A DNA stretch of 64,000 nucleotides. Source: Symbiodinium natans (lineage: Eukaryota; Sar; Dinophyceae; Suessiales; Symbiodiniaceae). The notes beneath the pieces were generated by a model that made no database searches, had not been told where the DNA came from, and was given only the letters and a program-made list of their open reading frames with translations. Location of the stretch: positions 1 through 64,000 of the forward strand of contig CAJNDS010000422.1 in the NCBI GenBank assembly GCA_905221605.1, in the 5' to 3' direction. The translations under genes and the position numbers were made by a program. The first letter of the stretch is position 1. Every line of letters begins with the position of its first letter. This document shows positions 48,579-60,065 of the stretch, one piece after another.

Positions 48579-50460
48579 ATCCGGGCAGTAGGATGCGCAA
48601 CTTCGTTCGGACCTTTGGAGTCCAGGGGTTCAACAAAGACAAGCTCAGCCATTTTAATGGGGCGGTTTTCGGCATCAGCTTCATCCTCCAGCTTAGCCTT
48701 TCTTCCGCAGCGCTCAAGCAACTCACGACCTGCAGCATGGCTGCCACGCGTACGCGTGGGGTACAACTCATCACCGAACCACTCATCTAGAGCGCGATCC
48801 TCTTCACTAGGATCTACAACTGAAGGCTCGTAGCCCTCGCAATCACTTGGGATGCTGGGCTCGTTCGGGCACTCGGTCTGAGGACCTCCCCGGCTTATGT
48901 CGAGCTCCTCACAAACCTCACCCAACACAACACTCCCCCGAAGTTCACTCGAGGCATCCGCGCCAACATCTGGCATCAGCGAACCCTCCCCCGAACTCGG
49001 AAGCTCATGACACTTACTCCCTCGCTGACCATAAATTCCAACTCGGGGCACTCCAGGATCGCCATCGCCGTCCAACGCTGGTTGATTGTCGGGCTCGGCC
49101 TCAACCTCCCTAGGTTCATCTGGCTCATTTCCCAAATCCACCTGACTAGTGCGCTCTTCATCAGGATTTGCCGGAGTTTGGGACTCTGCCAACAAGGGCC
49201 GACCACACGCGCGTCAACAGGAACTGTGTAGACTGCTGTCAATAGGTAACGCCTACGATGACTGAGTTTTTGTACGGACCTGGGCAATGAAGCGACAATA
49301 CAAAGGCCTGTGGTGCGCGGACTCGTCTATGTTGCCTTTGGGCAGCGGTCCTGATCACACAATCTCTGCGTGTCCTGAATGCATGGTGGCCAATGTCCAT
49401 TCTTTACATGTGTTTCAAAGCTATTCTTGGAAAGTTTGAGTTTAGGGTTCCGAGACACAACGGCCTCAAGCTGAGCACACACAATGCGCAACGCACCTGG
49501 CGCCCACGCCGCCCATCGACCAGACTCCCCAACAGTGGATTGGTTTGGATCTCCCACTCCCTCACCCTGCCAACCCGGACCCCTCACACTTATGGCCAAG
49601 CGGTCCTTGACCCCCATGAATTTGCTTTAACCCCAGCAATCGCTCAACTGCTAGTTAACTCGGAGTGGCCCACATTGAAGGGTATCCATCTGGGGCCTCA
49701 TGCTTCATGACCTCAGGGCTCAGGTACGACTGATGAGGGTCCTGGGGATCTTCAAACAACACCCAACGTCGACTCCTGAACGTGTAGGTGCCGGCATCCC
49801 CTGCCAAGGTGCTTTCCACTGCCAACAATGCCAACATGTACGTGCGATGCAAAAGGACATCAGATTCATGCACCTGCGACTGCTGAGGGAGTCAAACCGG
49901 GCAAACCATGAACATGGGGGCCATTGCGAGCTCGAAGTGGGGGTGGACCTCCCTCCCGAAACCGACACCTAGATTTGGAACCTCGAGAAAGGGCCACAGG
50001 GCGGACCCCCGAGCGCCGCATCGACTTTCCCCGAACAAACTAACTCAGGTACCTGTACGTGAGCGGGTTCATCAGGTCTTCTTTTAGGTCGACCGACGCA
50101 CAAACACCTCCTGCAGCTGTCACGGCATCCTCAATCTGCGACTCTCTCCAGCAAACAAGTTAAGAACTACCTTCCCAGCCTTTTTGATCTTTCGCCTCAA
50201 CCTACGATTCCAGACTGAGGTCTCATGTGACTGCTCCGGCCACGCTGCGACTGCAGACCTGACATCATGTGGGATTTGGGGCCACATGCGTCCTGCAGCA
50301 ACATGCAAAGCCGAACCAACATCCCCATCAACCCGCGCTTCATAAATCAACTTGTCTAAAAGCTCAATTTCGGTGTTGCGCGCCGTGCGGATTTCGAGTG
50401 TTCGTGCACACAGGTCACTGGCGAAGCTCCACATGCGATGTTGCTCAATTTTCGGCAATC
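48579..50460 (-). pseudogene. Copia integrase and linker fragments
   Basis: Broken minus-strand frames: an acidic linker before the RT (48,521-49,195), a Cys/His segment FETHVKNGHWPPCIQDTQRL (about 49,330-49,430) resembling the HHCC finger of dinoflagellate copia integrase, TYMLALLAVESTLAGDAG (about 49,800-49,840), and a conserved WNRRLRRKIKKAGKVVLNLF segment (about 50,140-50,200). The DDE core is not recognisable. Confidence 0.5.
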
Positions 50461-50559
50461 AGCTTGTGTGCAAGTTTCTGAAACTCGGGGGCGTCCGGAG
50501 GTAGTGAGAACTTCAATCTTTCCGCGTTGTGGGTGAGCTAGCGCACACCTTCGGTCTGA

Positions 50560-50868
50560 CTAGTCTAGCCGGCGTCCAAGCTCGATGAGCTGTCTTAGGG
50601 AAACGATCGGCTCAGTCTCTTGGTCAGTGATAAGTGTGCCTAGTGAGTTCACCCATAGCATTGCGGAACCTGATGCGAGATTCTCTTCATGTCTCTTAAG
50701 GGCGCTCAAGTCCTCGCCCTCAAGTTTCGGTCTAAGACACGCGCTTGCGCCGGAGCCGATCAAGCCATACTTGCAACTAAGGCCCCGGCCATCCGGCACG
50801 CCCAGATGGGCTGCGTCAGATGGCTCGAAACTCCCGCGGTCGTTTTGGAACAATTCTGGCACCAACAA
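50560..50868 (-). pseudogene. Copia aspartic protease fragment with mutated active site
   Basis: Frame YGLIGSGASACLRPKLEGED matches the DSGA(S/T) active-site region of copia protease, but the catalytic Asp codon is Gly (GGC, plus-strand 50,755-50,757). It is probably inactive. Confidence 0.7.
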
Positions 50869-52496
50869 GCTGTAGGAACCGGTTCGTGGCCTCTTGCATC
50901 ATTTGAGCGCTTGATGCTCCCAGCTGCCCCTCCCCCGAACCTGCGCTGGTGGCTTGGGCGGACTCCGTGGCGCTTGCGGCCTCAGCCTTCTTTGCGCTCT
51001 TGGTTCCCCCTTTACCCTCAACCTTGGCAGTTTCAGGGTTTTGCGGGGGCATGCATCTTTCATGTGACCAGTGCCACTACATAGAAACACCTGCCAGTTC
51101 CCTTTCCTATGGGGGCATGCGTAAACTGACATCTATCAGCACAGTGACACCCAGCTTCAGTCATCCGGTGCTTGCAACCGGCTTAGGATTGCCCTTTCCT
51201 CACCTACCGCCACCCTTCGCCTCAGCACCCTTCCCCTTGGACTCCCCACCGCCCGGCGTGAGCAACCTTCTGTTTCTTGGAATCCTCACTCAATGCTGCA
51301 GCCTCGCGCTCGGCCAACAGAAGCTCAGCGTACTTACTGACATCCTGGTTGGGAACTTGGTCAAGCAAGTGGTTTGTCCTAAAGGTTTGAAGACGAAACA
51401 ACGAAGAGGTGGACAAATTCGGAGGATGGAGACTGTCTAGACCTTTCACCTGCAACCTCGGGTCTGGGAGATTTAGGCCAACCTCAGTCGATCGGACAAT
51501 CCAACGACGCCATTTCCTGATAGCCTTGACCGCGGCATGCGCGGTTGCGCTGCTTCCTGGGTGTGTAATGTAGTTAAGCAGCGCTTCCCCCAGGTTGGTA
51601 TTTACACATGGTCTTGTACACGATGGCAGCGGTCGAAAACAATCTAGACGTAACTATGTCCTCACGCAAATCTGCACCAACACATTTCAGCAACATGGGC
51701 ACTGCTTTCTGCTCAACCCTACTGAATCTACCGGTTTGGTGAAGTTCAACGAGGGCTTGGGGGTAAATGCCAAGTCGGTCGAGAGGTGACGCGAGTAGCC
51801 AACGCGTGTACAAATGTTTCGCCTCACGCAACGCATCTCCCCGTTGCCAGCCAATCACCTGCAGTAATACTGGAGTTAGTAGGATCATACTTGCCAAGCT
51901 GAGGAAGCTCAGGTACATACTTGATGGGTTCTTCAGGTTGAGCTCTAAGGCCTGGAAGTGGGTGTGGCCTAATTTCAGTACCTCCCGGGCTCACTGGCTA
52001 CTTGAGCCCACTGCTGACACCCTAAGGCCTTTCGAGCTGGGCTACCTCTACCTCTGTCCTGACCCCCACTGAGCACGGACTGCTTTCTTAAGAACTCGGG
52101 AATGGGTTTGGCTCACCGGGATGCAAGGCATCTTGATACAGCTGAACATAATTCTCACACCCAAAGTTACCCATGTCAATAGCTCCTGACAAGCTTGCAG
52201 CAGCTCCTCCAGATTGACGAGGCCTTTGAGGGCTTTGACTGCGAGTCCTAGGCTCTCGTCCTCGCCTTGGGTTTTATCGGGAGCGACGGGTACGAAGGGT
52301 GACCTGGGTTCAAGACCTCAGCTACGGACACGGCTCTTGCCGGTCGTGTTGGGGCCTGTTTCTCAAGATTTAATCCTTCGGGTGTGATTCGCCAGGCATA
52401 CTTTGTTCAACCACACCCGCGCCTGGAGCCTGGGCCTGGCTGGTGCGCCAACGAACTGAGGAGGAAACACAGCCTTCGGACGTGGCTCAGGAACAC
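50816..52496 (-). pseudogene. Copia gag, C-terminal part
   Basis: Broken minus-strand frames: PQALVELHQTGRFSRVEQKA and LREDIVTSRLFSTAAIVYKT (51,590-51,780); DVSKYAELLLAEREAAALSE (51,280-51,350); and a zinc-knuckle remnant WQVFLCSGTGHMKDACPRK (about 51,045-51,100) in which the first Cys is replaced by Val. These are gag segments of the copia element and continue, across the TIR insertion, from the frame at 56,160. Confidence 0.65.
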
Positions 52497-53234
52497 TACT
52501 TTGACGGATTTTTGGTTAGGAAACTTATAACTCCAGTTATAAACGCATTTATAAATGGCAGCGAACTCCCATTTAGCCGGCATTTATAAATCATTTATAA
52601 AACTCCCAGCGAGGCCCGGATGTGGGGGTCCAGCGAGGTCCGCGGGATGTCCAAAAAACGACATACAGGGTTGAAAAAAATTGTATTTTTCCAAAAAAAA
52701 TTCGGGCTTTGCGGGCGACACTTTTTGGAGCTACGGTCTGCACGTTTTCAGTTTTGTCACATTCCAAAAACTTCCCATGATGAATCAAATTGAATCACAT
52801 GAATCATCACTTAGGCGACACACGCGCGCACACACACACACGCACACACATTGCGTCGCACATGACAGGATTTCTAAATCTAAGAAAGAATCCAACACCT
52901 AACCAAGTGGGTTTACAAACCGACTTTGTACTTGCCATTCACCTATAATAGAGATGGCGTGGGCCAAAGGCAATGTTTGGCAGCAACAACAACAACGACG
53001 ACGACGACGACGATGACAAGGAGAATAAGCATAAGAATAATAGCAACAAGAACAGCAAGAACAACAGAACAATAAGAACAACAATAATTTTTATAAGGTT
53101 TAGGGTGTGCTGCATGGGGACGGGGAACTCAAGCCTATTGCGACCCTATATTTATATTTGTATATATGATCCCCCCCCCCCTCACCTTCCCTCCCCTCTC
53201 CTCCCTCCCCCCGCCCCCTGTCCGCTGTGGTGTG

Positions 53235-53935
53235 GTTGCGGGTTGGTTAAAAGGTTTAGGGTTTTAGGGCTTAGGGTTTGAGAGTTTAGGGTTCAAGGTT
53301 TAGGGTTAGGGTTTAGGGTTTAGGGTTAAGGGTTTAGGGTTTAGGGTTTAGGGTTTAGGGTTTAGGGTTTAGGGTTTAGGGTTTAGGGTTTAGGGTTTAG
53401 GGTTTAGGGTTTAGGGTTTAGGGTTTAGGGTTTAGGGTGCAGGGTTCAGGGTTCAGGGTTCAGGGTTTAGGGTTTAGGGTTTAGGGTTTATTTAGGGTTT
53501 AGGGTTTATTTAGGGTTTAGGGTCTAGGGTCTAGGGTTCAGGGTTCAGGGTTTAGGGTTTAGGGCTTCAGGTTCAGGATTTAGGGTTTAGGGTTTAAGGT
53601 TTAAGGGTTAAGGTTTAAGGTTTAAGGTTTAGGCGGCTGGGGGGGAGGGCATACGGGGGAGGGGGGGGAGCTGGCGAACCGAGAAATATATACACATATA
53701 AACACTGAACCTTTATAAACCCAGCCACCTCCCTTCCAAACCCCACCTCACACTCCCACTCGTCCCAAACCCTAAGCCTCAAACCCCAAGTCCTGAACCC
53801 TATACCTGAAACCCTAAGACCCTAATACCCTAAAACCCTAAGTCCCAAACCCAAAAACCCCACAACCCCGAAGCCATAAACCCTAAAACCAAAAACCCTG
53901 AAAACCAAAACCTTAAACCCTATATAACCCGAAGG
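53235..53935. repeat. Telomere-like array, TTTAGGG then inverted CCCTAAA variants
   Basis: A long TTTAGGG run (about 53,235-53,635, with near-perfect units from 53,333 to 53,433) followed after ~70 bp by degenerate CCCTAAA/CCCTGAA units (about 53,710-53,935) in the opposite direction. Confidence 0.9.
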
Positions 53936-54124
53936 CCTAAATAACAGGGATCGGGGGGAAACCAAAAACCCTGTACCTTAGAAGCCCCTCCTTGAAGAAG
54001 GGGAGGCCGCCTCAACCACGATAAATCCTGAACCCCAACCTCGCTCCCGCCATAAACCGGGCGCGGGCCGGTCCCAAACTCCCACACGCCCACCCCTCCA
54101 CACGCCCACCCCCTCCCACCCACC

Positions 54125-54405
54125 CTGGCCTGGGCGTGACGCGGCCCTGACACGCCCTGACGCGGCCCTGACACGGCCCTGACACGGCCCTGACACGCCC
54201 TTGACACGGCCCTGACACGGCCCTGACACGGCCCTGACACGGCCTGACACGGCCCTGACACGGCCCTGACACGCCCCTGACACGCCCCTGACACGCCCCT
54301 GACACGGCCCTGACACGGCCCTGACACGCCCCTGACACGCCCTGACACGACCCTGACATGACCCTGACACGCCCCCGACACGGCCCTGACACGCCCCTGA
54401 CATGC
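54125..54405. repeat. GGCCCTGACAC minisatellite
   Basis: About 24 units of 10-12 bp, CACGGCCCTGA or CACGCCCCTGA, in tandem. Long minus-strand frames rich in Gly, Arg and Val (GRVRAVSGPCQ repeats) are produced by the repeat and are not genes. Confidence 0.9.
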
Positions 54406-55300
54406 CCCGTTTTCGCCGTGTTTGCTTTTCCAACCTCCCCATCTGGGCTCTAAAAATGGGGTTGGGAATCGTGGTTTTGGGTTGTTTTGGGTTTCAGGCG
54501 CCTTTCCCAGACCCCCGTTCTGGAGCCGAGAACGTGGGTCTGGAAATGGCGGTTTTCGTTGGAAGACCGGTTCCAACCCCCCCCCATCTGGACTCCAAAA
54601 AAGGGGGGTTTTGGGTTATTTTGGGTTCCAGGCGCCTTTCCCAGACCCCCGTTCTCGAGCCGAGAACCTGGGTCTGGAAATGGCGGTTTGCGTTGGAAAA
54701 CCTGTTTCACCCCCCTTTCATCTGGGCTTTAAAAATGGGGTTGAATCGTGATTTTGGGTTGTGGGTCCAGGCGCCTTTCCCAGACCCCGTTCTGGAGCCG
54801 AGAGTGGGTCTGGAAATGTCAGTTTTCGTACTTGTTCCAACCCCACCCCCCTGGTCTGGGCTCCAAAAATGGGGGGGGGGGGATCGTGGTTTGGGGTTAT
54901 TTTGGGTTCCAAGCGCCTTTCCCAGACCCTCTCGTTGAGAACCTGGGTCTGGAAATGGCGGCTTTCGTCGAAAAACCTGTTCCAACCCCCCATCTGGGCT
55001 CTAAAAATGGGGGTTGGGAATCGTGGTTTTGGGTTGTTTTGGGTCCCAGGCGCCTTTCGCAGACCCCCGTTCTCGAGTCGAAACCTGGGTCTGGGGCGGC
55101 TTTCGTTGGAAAATGTTGGAAAACCTGTTCCAACACCCCCCCCATCTGGGCTCTAAAAATGAGGTTGGGAATCGGGGTTTCAGGCACCTTTTCCAGACCC
55201 CCGTTCTCGAGCCGAGAACCTGGGTCTGGAAACGGCGTTGGGAATCGTGGTTTTGGGTTGATTTGGGTTCGAAAGCATCCGTACCAGACCCCCCATTCTA
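54405..55300. repeat. ~110-bp tandem repeat (CTGGAAATGGCGG family)
   Basis: About eight diverged copies, each with CATCTGGGCTCTAAAAATGG, TTTTGGGTTCCAGGCGCC, TTTCCCAGACCCCCGTTCT and GGGTCTGGAAATGGCGG. It lies between the minisatellite and the TTATAAA-rich right end of the TIR element. Confidence 0.8.
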
Positions 55301-56110
55301 GATTTGGGGGATGGGGTTCAGGGTTTGGGGTTTAGGGTTTGGGGCTGCATGGGGGTGGCGAAACCCCTTGCATGGGGGTGGCGAAACCCCAAGCCTAAAG
55401 CCCTATACCCATACAAACCTTAAGCCTTCAACCCGAAAAAAACCCTGAGCCCTAGACCATCCCATGCAAAATTTGTTATATTCACCCTCCAAGAAATCAA
55501 GCCCCTGTTTTCCTTGTAGATAAACCTTGTCCCTAATGAGGGTTTAGGGAGGGTTTAGGGCAGAGCTGTTAGCAGGGGGCGGGGGGGGGAAGGGGAGGGG
55601 GGGGGTACGGGGGGCCGAAGGGGGGAGAGCCCCAACCTAAAACAAGAACTATCATAATAAACATAGTGACACTTTAGGCGTCACGGGCGAGCCTCGTGGT
55701 GCATACAAAAGTTAAAACAAAGGCATCACGGGCGAGCCTCGTGGTGCACCATGGGCAAGCCACACGCGTGTTAAAAGACGCACAAAAATGTGTAAAACAA
55801 AGTGTCAAAACCGAGCACGGTGAAGCCAAAAAAATGACCAGGTGGAAATGTCAAAACCGAGCACGTTGAAGCAAAACATGGACGACGTGGAAATTTCAAA
55901 ACATGCTCGTGGGGCATTTATAATTACTTAGCGAGGATTTATAAACGACTTGCAAATGATTCTAAATCAGTTCACAAATAGTTAGTATGTGCACTTGTAA
56001 ATACTCTAAATGAATACAAGCGTTTGTAATTGCCCCTGCATTTATAATTGCAGTATAAGTATGTAGTGCACTTATAAACCCACTTGGCATGGTTATAACT
56101 TGACTTAGCT
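55301..56110. other. Right interior of TIR element
   Basis: Poly-G tracts (55,575-55,625), duplicated GCGTCACGGGCGAGCCTCGTGG (about 55,678 and 55,722) and GTCAAAACCGAGCACG (about 55,805 and 55,850) blocks, and TTATAAA-rich subterminal sequence from 55,915. No gene is supported. Confidence 0.6.
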
Positions 56111-56159
56111 GGTTTATAAATCAGGTTATATTTGACCAATCCAAAAAACCATCAAAGTA

Positions 56160-56685
56160 GAGCTTGCACCTGCACACGATGACGATGCTTTGGAGCTCTC
56201 CAGCTTATCCATTCGCTCCACCAAAGACTGCTGGCCTTGCATCAGGACGGGTGGCATTGACGCCAGAGCGCCAAAGGGATCTGTAGCCACTGGCTGTACT
56301 GGAACCAGTTCGCGATCATCTTCCGCTTTGATAGCTCCACATTCCACGGCCGAAAACTCGCTGTAACCTGTCACGCTAACATGTCCAGGTGAGGCTTCTC
56401 CGGCAACTTGTGCCTCCGGTTCCTGTGGCTGTGTCGCCAGCGCAACAGGGTCAATGCGAAGTACTTCTCCTGAACACGGAGCTAGTTCGTGAGGCACATC
56501 ATCCCTCGCTGTGCTTGCTGCGGCCTCAGGAGTTTCCTGGGCTTGAGGTCCAAGCTCAGTTCAGATTCATCGCCTTCCCTTGTGGCTGCACCTCTTTCCC
56601 CAGGGTCCTCCTGCACGACCTGTTGTGCACGGCGAAACTCCTGCTGTGCCGCGTCTGACCAAAAGGGGTTCGGGAAGTTTGCCAT
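56160..56685 (-). pseudogene. Copia gag, N-terminal part
   Basis: Starts MANFPNPFWSDAAQQEFRRA at 56,685 just inside the PBS. A frameshift near 56,490 moves the reading to a second frame (VALATQPQEPEAQVAGEASP) that runs into the TIR element at 56,159. Confidence 0.65.
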
Positions 56686-56703
56686 GGCAAGGTCTACTAC
56701 TTA

Positions 56704-56721
56704 GCGTTGGGCTCATAACCC
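56704..56721 (-). other. Copia primer-binding site (tRNA-Met anticodon-arm type)
   Basis: On the minus strand GGTTATGAGCCCAACGC follows the 5' LTR. It matches the complement of a Met-tRNA anticodon stem-loop (GGGCTCATAACCC on the plus strand), as in Drosophila copia, which primes from a half-tRNA. Confidence 0.65.
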
Positions 56722-56726
56722 TCGCG

Positions 56727-56944
56727 TGAGCAGGAAGCTCCACAGCGGGCTTACGCAGGGCTCTCCTTTTTGCCGCCAAGCAGCAACACAAAACAAGACA
56801 AGAAAGAAGGTGACTTCTGGTATCTTTGCTTCTACGGTACACTATACAGAACAACTTCTAAAAATAACTTGTGGGTGTGGCAGGACTCCTGTGTAGACCT
56901 TAAGCCAAACACCGCACATGACTATGAGGTTGAATGCTTCCACA
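56727..56944 (-). repeat. Copia 5' LTR
   Basis: In sense it starts TGTGGAAGCATTC and ends near CTTCCTGCTCA, TG...CA type. It differs from the 3' LTR by scattered substitutions, so the insertion is not recent. Confidence 0.75.
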
Positions 56945-57070
56945 CTCGCGACCCTAAACCCTAAATTTGCCTTGCAAGGGCTTCTCATGGCTTTTTTATG
57001 GGGCTTTTCCCCAAAGCTTCCTGGCCAGTGGATCCTTTAAGAAGTTGCTTTGAGACCCTTTGCTTGCAGC

Positions 57071-57178
57071 TGAGGCACCGGGATGAGTCTGTTACAGGAC
57101 CTCGTGCTGAAGCCGCTTTGCCTGGTGGCTGGGCCATGAAAGATTTCTTGAGAAAGGCGGACATCTGAGTCAAAGATC

Positions 57179-57232
<54 letters not shown>

Positions 57233-57480
57233 GATGTGTCGGTGCCGAGGTTGATGTAGCTGCTCGTAGCCGTAGCTGTAGCCCAGCACCCCCGAGGCTC
57301 TGTTGTACGCCACGGTCGCCAGCACGGTCCTGTGCTGCAGCCCAAGCGTCGGGGAGAAGATCTTGAACCAGTGGGTTCGGCAAAGCGACAACGAGTCCGG
57401 GAACGAGGACCTGCAGAACGACTGCAACCAGCTCAGGAACGAAGACTTCGGGGCAACTCGGCGCCCCAGACTCTAAACCT
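57071..57480 (+). CDS. Unit C exons: MSLLQDLVLKPLCLVAG and ALLYATVASTVLCCSPSVGE
   Basis: Same frames as A 19,082-19,430. The second exon shares NQWVRQSDNESGNEDLQ with A rather than B. A (GA)n run (57,183-57,228) lies in the intervening intron. Confidence 0.55.
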
Positions 57481-57589
57481 CAACCCCGTCTAAAGGATGA
57501 GAGTCGAAGCCCATCTTCTTCCCTGGACGCGCGTGTTGACGCCTAGCATTTCTTCCAGGAACCTGAAATCGCCCAAATTGTGGTTTCAC

Positions 57590-57634
57590 CTTCGCCCCCC
57601 CCCCAATCCCCACCCCCCCACACCCCCCCCCCAG

Positions 57635-57668
<34 letters not shown>

Positions 57669-57700
57669 ACCCCCCCACCCCCACGCCCCCCAGCTTGAGC
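57590..57700. repeat. Poly-C tract
   Basis: A run of C with isolated A or T, the longest of several C or G tracts in the triplicated region. The Pro-rich and Gly-rich ORFs over it are artefacts. It could form G-quadruplex or i-motif structures. Confidence 0.85.
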
Positions 57701-57961
57701 CCAAAAAGACGGGAGTTAAGAGGTCCTTGGTTCACACGAAGTATCATAAATGGCCAACTCTTTTTTAAGATACCAATTTAGATACGAGTACCCTTTCTTC
57801 TGCGGCAGAGAAGGCGCACAGAGCGCCTTCTCTGGGCCCAGGGGGGTGGTCCCCCTTTCTGTTGCTTTCTCGGTTGGTCAGGGTCGTTTGTGTCAGGCCC
57901 CGCCAGGGTCTCACGCTCTTCGGCCGGCTTGTGAGGAAGATGACACACTAGATGCAATGTG

Positions 57962-58197
57962 TATCGACTCGGTGTGAAGAGTCATTCCTTCTCCGCGTAT
58001 TTGCGCATGTACAGACACGAGGGCACCCTTGTGGCCGTGACTGGCGCATATCTCTTGAGGAACGAAGATGTCTTCGTTACCATACCCAGGAGTTCGCTTC
58101 AGGAGCTGCACAGATCTCTTGAGGTCAGATTTCGTCAGAACTGGCATGGGCAATCTTTAGGAAGGCGAACCGCCGTGTACAGCTGGAGCAATCTCTG
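57962..58197 (+). CDS. Unit C exon: MYRHEGTLVAVTGAYLLRNE
   Basis: Open frame MYRHEGTLVAVTGAYLLRNE, DVFVTIPRSSLQELHRSLEV, RFRQNWHGQSL. This is the best-preserved copy; in B the frame is shifted and in A mostly lost. Confidence 0.55.
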
Positions 58198-59660
58198 AGA
58201 GGGCTGCTGTTTCTTTTTGCATATCCTCCAACGTTGGAGGTTTAGACCTTCTGTTTCCGCACTCCACCAACAAGGAGTAGAACGGCTGTGCCGTCGGCAT
58301 GGAACCAGGGTTCCGAGTAGCTATACCCAGGCTTCCTTCAAAAAAGGAGTCGCGCGGGTCGGGGGTAGGATGGGGTAGGTAACCTTTAACCTGTTTGGAA
58401 GATTATATGAAATCCTACTCTATATAAGAAGGTTAACTTTTTGGGCTAGGGTGTTCAGTGAGGACGATTCAAGCTAGCAGCATCGTCTTCGTCCTGAACC
58501 CTAAACCGCCGAAACCTCGAACTTGAGCCTCAACTCTTTACCATTCCAGGACCTGGAAGCTTCAGCATACTGACCAATCTAAACACCGCCACCTTTACCA
58601 AAGTGCCGCCTTGCACCTCCCGACCTGCATTCTAAGCGCCCATCACGGTCTCTTCCCTGACCATGCGAGTGGGGGGGGGGTGTTATGGGGCAGGGGGGTT
58701 GGTCACCTTGGTCTGAAACTTGCAGCGGAGGCCGCGCACTTGGTTGAGAAAGTGCTGTTGCTCCGTTCCAGAACAATGATAATAAGAATAAGAAAAATGA
58801 TGATGTATGCCTTTTTGCTCTCAGACATGTGTTCCCGAATGCTCTGCAGAAGGGTTCTCGTTTTAAGGTTGGGGGTCCGGGGGTCAGGAGGTGCCCAAAC
58901 GTCGTTGTTCGTGTCGTGTCATGTCGTATCGTGTCTTCGTCTTCGTGTCGTGTCCTTGCGTCGTGTCCTCGTGTCGTGTCCTCGTGTCGTGTCTTCGTGT
59001 CCTGTCTTCGTGTCGTATCGTGTCCTTGTGCCATGTCTTCGAGTCGTGTCTTCGCGTCATCCTCGTGTGGATCCTATCAGGTTTTGCTCAAATTCTCCAC
59101 CGCCAGCGAAACGAACCCCAGGGATCCATTCAGCGTGCCCTCTGTTGCACAAAAAACACGCCGTGTAATTTGTGTCAGCGCCAAAGCCCTCGAGGCCCTA
59201 AGCCCGACCTCGACCTGAAGACCCCGACCTAAAAAAAAGCCCTGGGACCTCTGCTTGCAGTGATGCCCCGGCTTCTGCTGGTGTACGCTGGTGTGCGAGG
59301 TGTCAGTCATGTCATGTTTTGTGCTTGTCCTTGGGACGCCACCTTTGTGCCTCTCGGTTCTCAGCTCAGGAAATACCTGGCTTGTTTAATTATTCGAGGA
59401 AGACCAGGGGGTGAGCAAGTTTGCCAGAAAGGCTTTATGTAGAAATGGCTCTAAGCTATGCTCATCGTACATGGGTTTAGGGTTAGAGAAGGTTTCGGCG
59501 CACGGCGTCCCCCGATCTTCTGCACGTGCAGTTTTTTTCACGGGAGGCTGGCAAAGGGGCAATCGGCAGGAAAGAACATGGTCTTTTGAACCTCGCTTGG
59601 TTTCCGACATCTGCAGGAGTTAGACGCAAAAAATCCGTCTCCTTGGGGCCAGCCTCCTCG
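58198..59660. other. Unit C intronic stretch
   Basis: Homologous in patches to B 35,750-37,880. Contains CGTGTCGTGTCTT-type repeats (58,910-59,070), a poly-G tract (58,671-58,680) and a possible exon LGSQLRKYLA (59,355-59,390). Otherwise no supported gene. Confidence 0.5.
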
Positions 59661-59664
59661 CAGT

Positions 59665-60065
59665 CCATGCTCCAGCTTCAGACGCCCCTTTGCGGCGCGA
59701 TGTGCGCTGTGCGATTTGCGATGGTGACGATGGCTGCGGCCAACAGCTGGGACATGGTGGAGCCAAATGGCCCGGCTGCCCGCAGTCTCTTGGGACCGCA
59801 AAAAAAAGCAGTGAAGAGAGGCTCTGCCTATGATAAGGGTAGCGTCTTCGAAGCGGGAAAGCTTAGCGCTTTTCTCAGTGTGGCCTAGAGGTTGGGGACT
59901 TCTGCAGTGGCTGCACTTTTCTTGGGCAAAGAGCCCTCTGTGTGTGAGAGCTGTTTTCTCCACCAAAAGATGCCCAAAAACCGTGAGCAACATTGACCCA
60001 GGCGGGCACACGATGGTCTGGGATTCAGGTGCCGACGGTGCTGGTGAAGGCTCGCGCTGGACTCT
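59665..60065 (+). CDS. Unit C exons before the kelch block
   Basis: MCAVRFAMVTMAAANSWDMV (59,700-59,765) and NIDPGGHTMVWDSGADGAGE (59,988-60,052), matching A 22,081 and 22,399. Confidence 0.55.

Larger units (their letters stand above)
52499..56157. mobile_element. 3.66-kb TIR element with TA duplication, nested in copia gag
   Basis: Ends begin CTTTGACGGATTTTTGG and (complement of the right end) CTTTGATGGTTTTTTGG, and are alignable over ~45 bp. Both are flanked by TA (52,497-52,498; 56,158-56,159). Removing the element joins the gag frame without a shift (SSCAGASS on one side, VPEPRPKAVF on the other). Subterminal regions are rich in TTATAAA. No transposase is visible. The interior is satellite and telomere-like DNA. 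TA duplication suggests Tc1/mariner-type mobilisation (inference). Confidence 0.75.
47896..56950 (-). mobile_element. Ty1/copia retrotransposon, decayed, with nested insertion
   Basis: Direct terminal repeats of ~206-218 bp bound the element, and decayed gag, protease, integrase-like and RT fragments lie between them on the minus strand. The flanking duplication is CTCGCG (47,896-47,901 and 56,945-56,950), or ACCCT if CTCGCG belongs to the LTR. A TIR element occupies 52,499-56,157 inside gag. Many frameshifts and stops show it is dead. Confidence 0.8.

Noticed and set aside
53235-53935. Chromosome end
   Set aside because: Ordinary sequence and the second half of the copia element continue on both sides, so the TTTAGGG array is interstitial.
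53978-54576. Long minus-strand ORFs rich in GRVRAVSGPCQ repeats
   Set aside because: Produced by the GGCCCTGACAC minisatellite in several overlapping frames.
56703-56725. tRNA-Met gene (GGGCTCATAACCC)
   Set aside because: Only an anticodon-arm-like segment is present, with no D or T arm or acceptor stem; its place beside an LTR identifies it as a primer-binding site.
57473-57781. Pro-rich and Gly-rich ORFs
   Set aside because: Frames of the poly-C tract.
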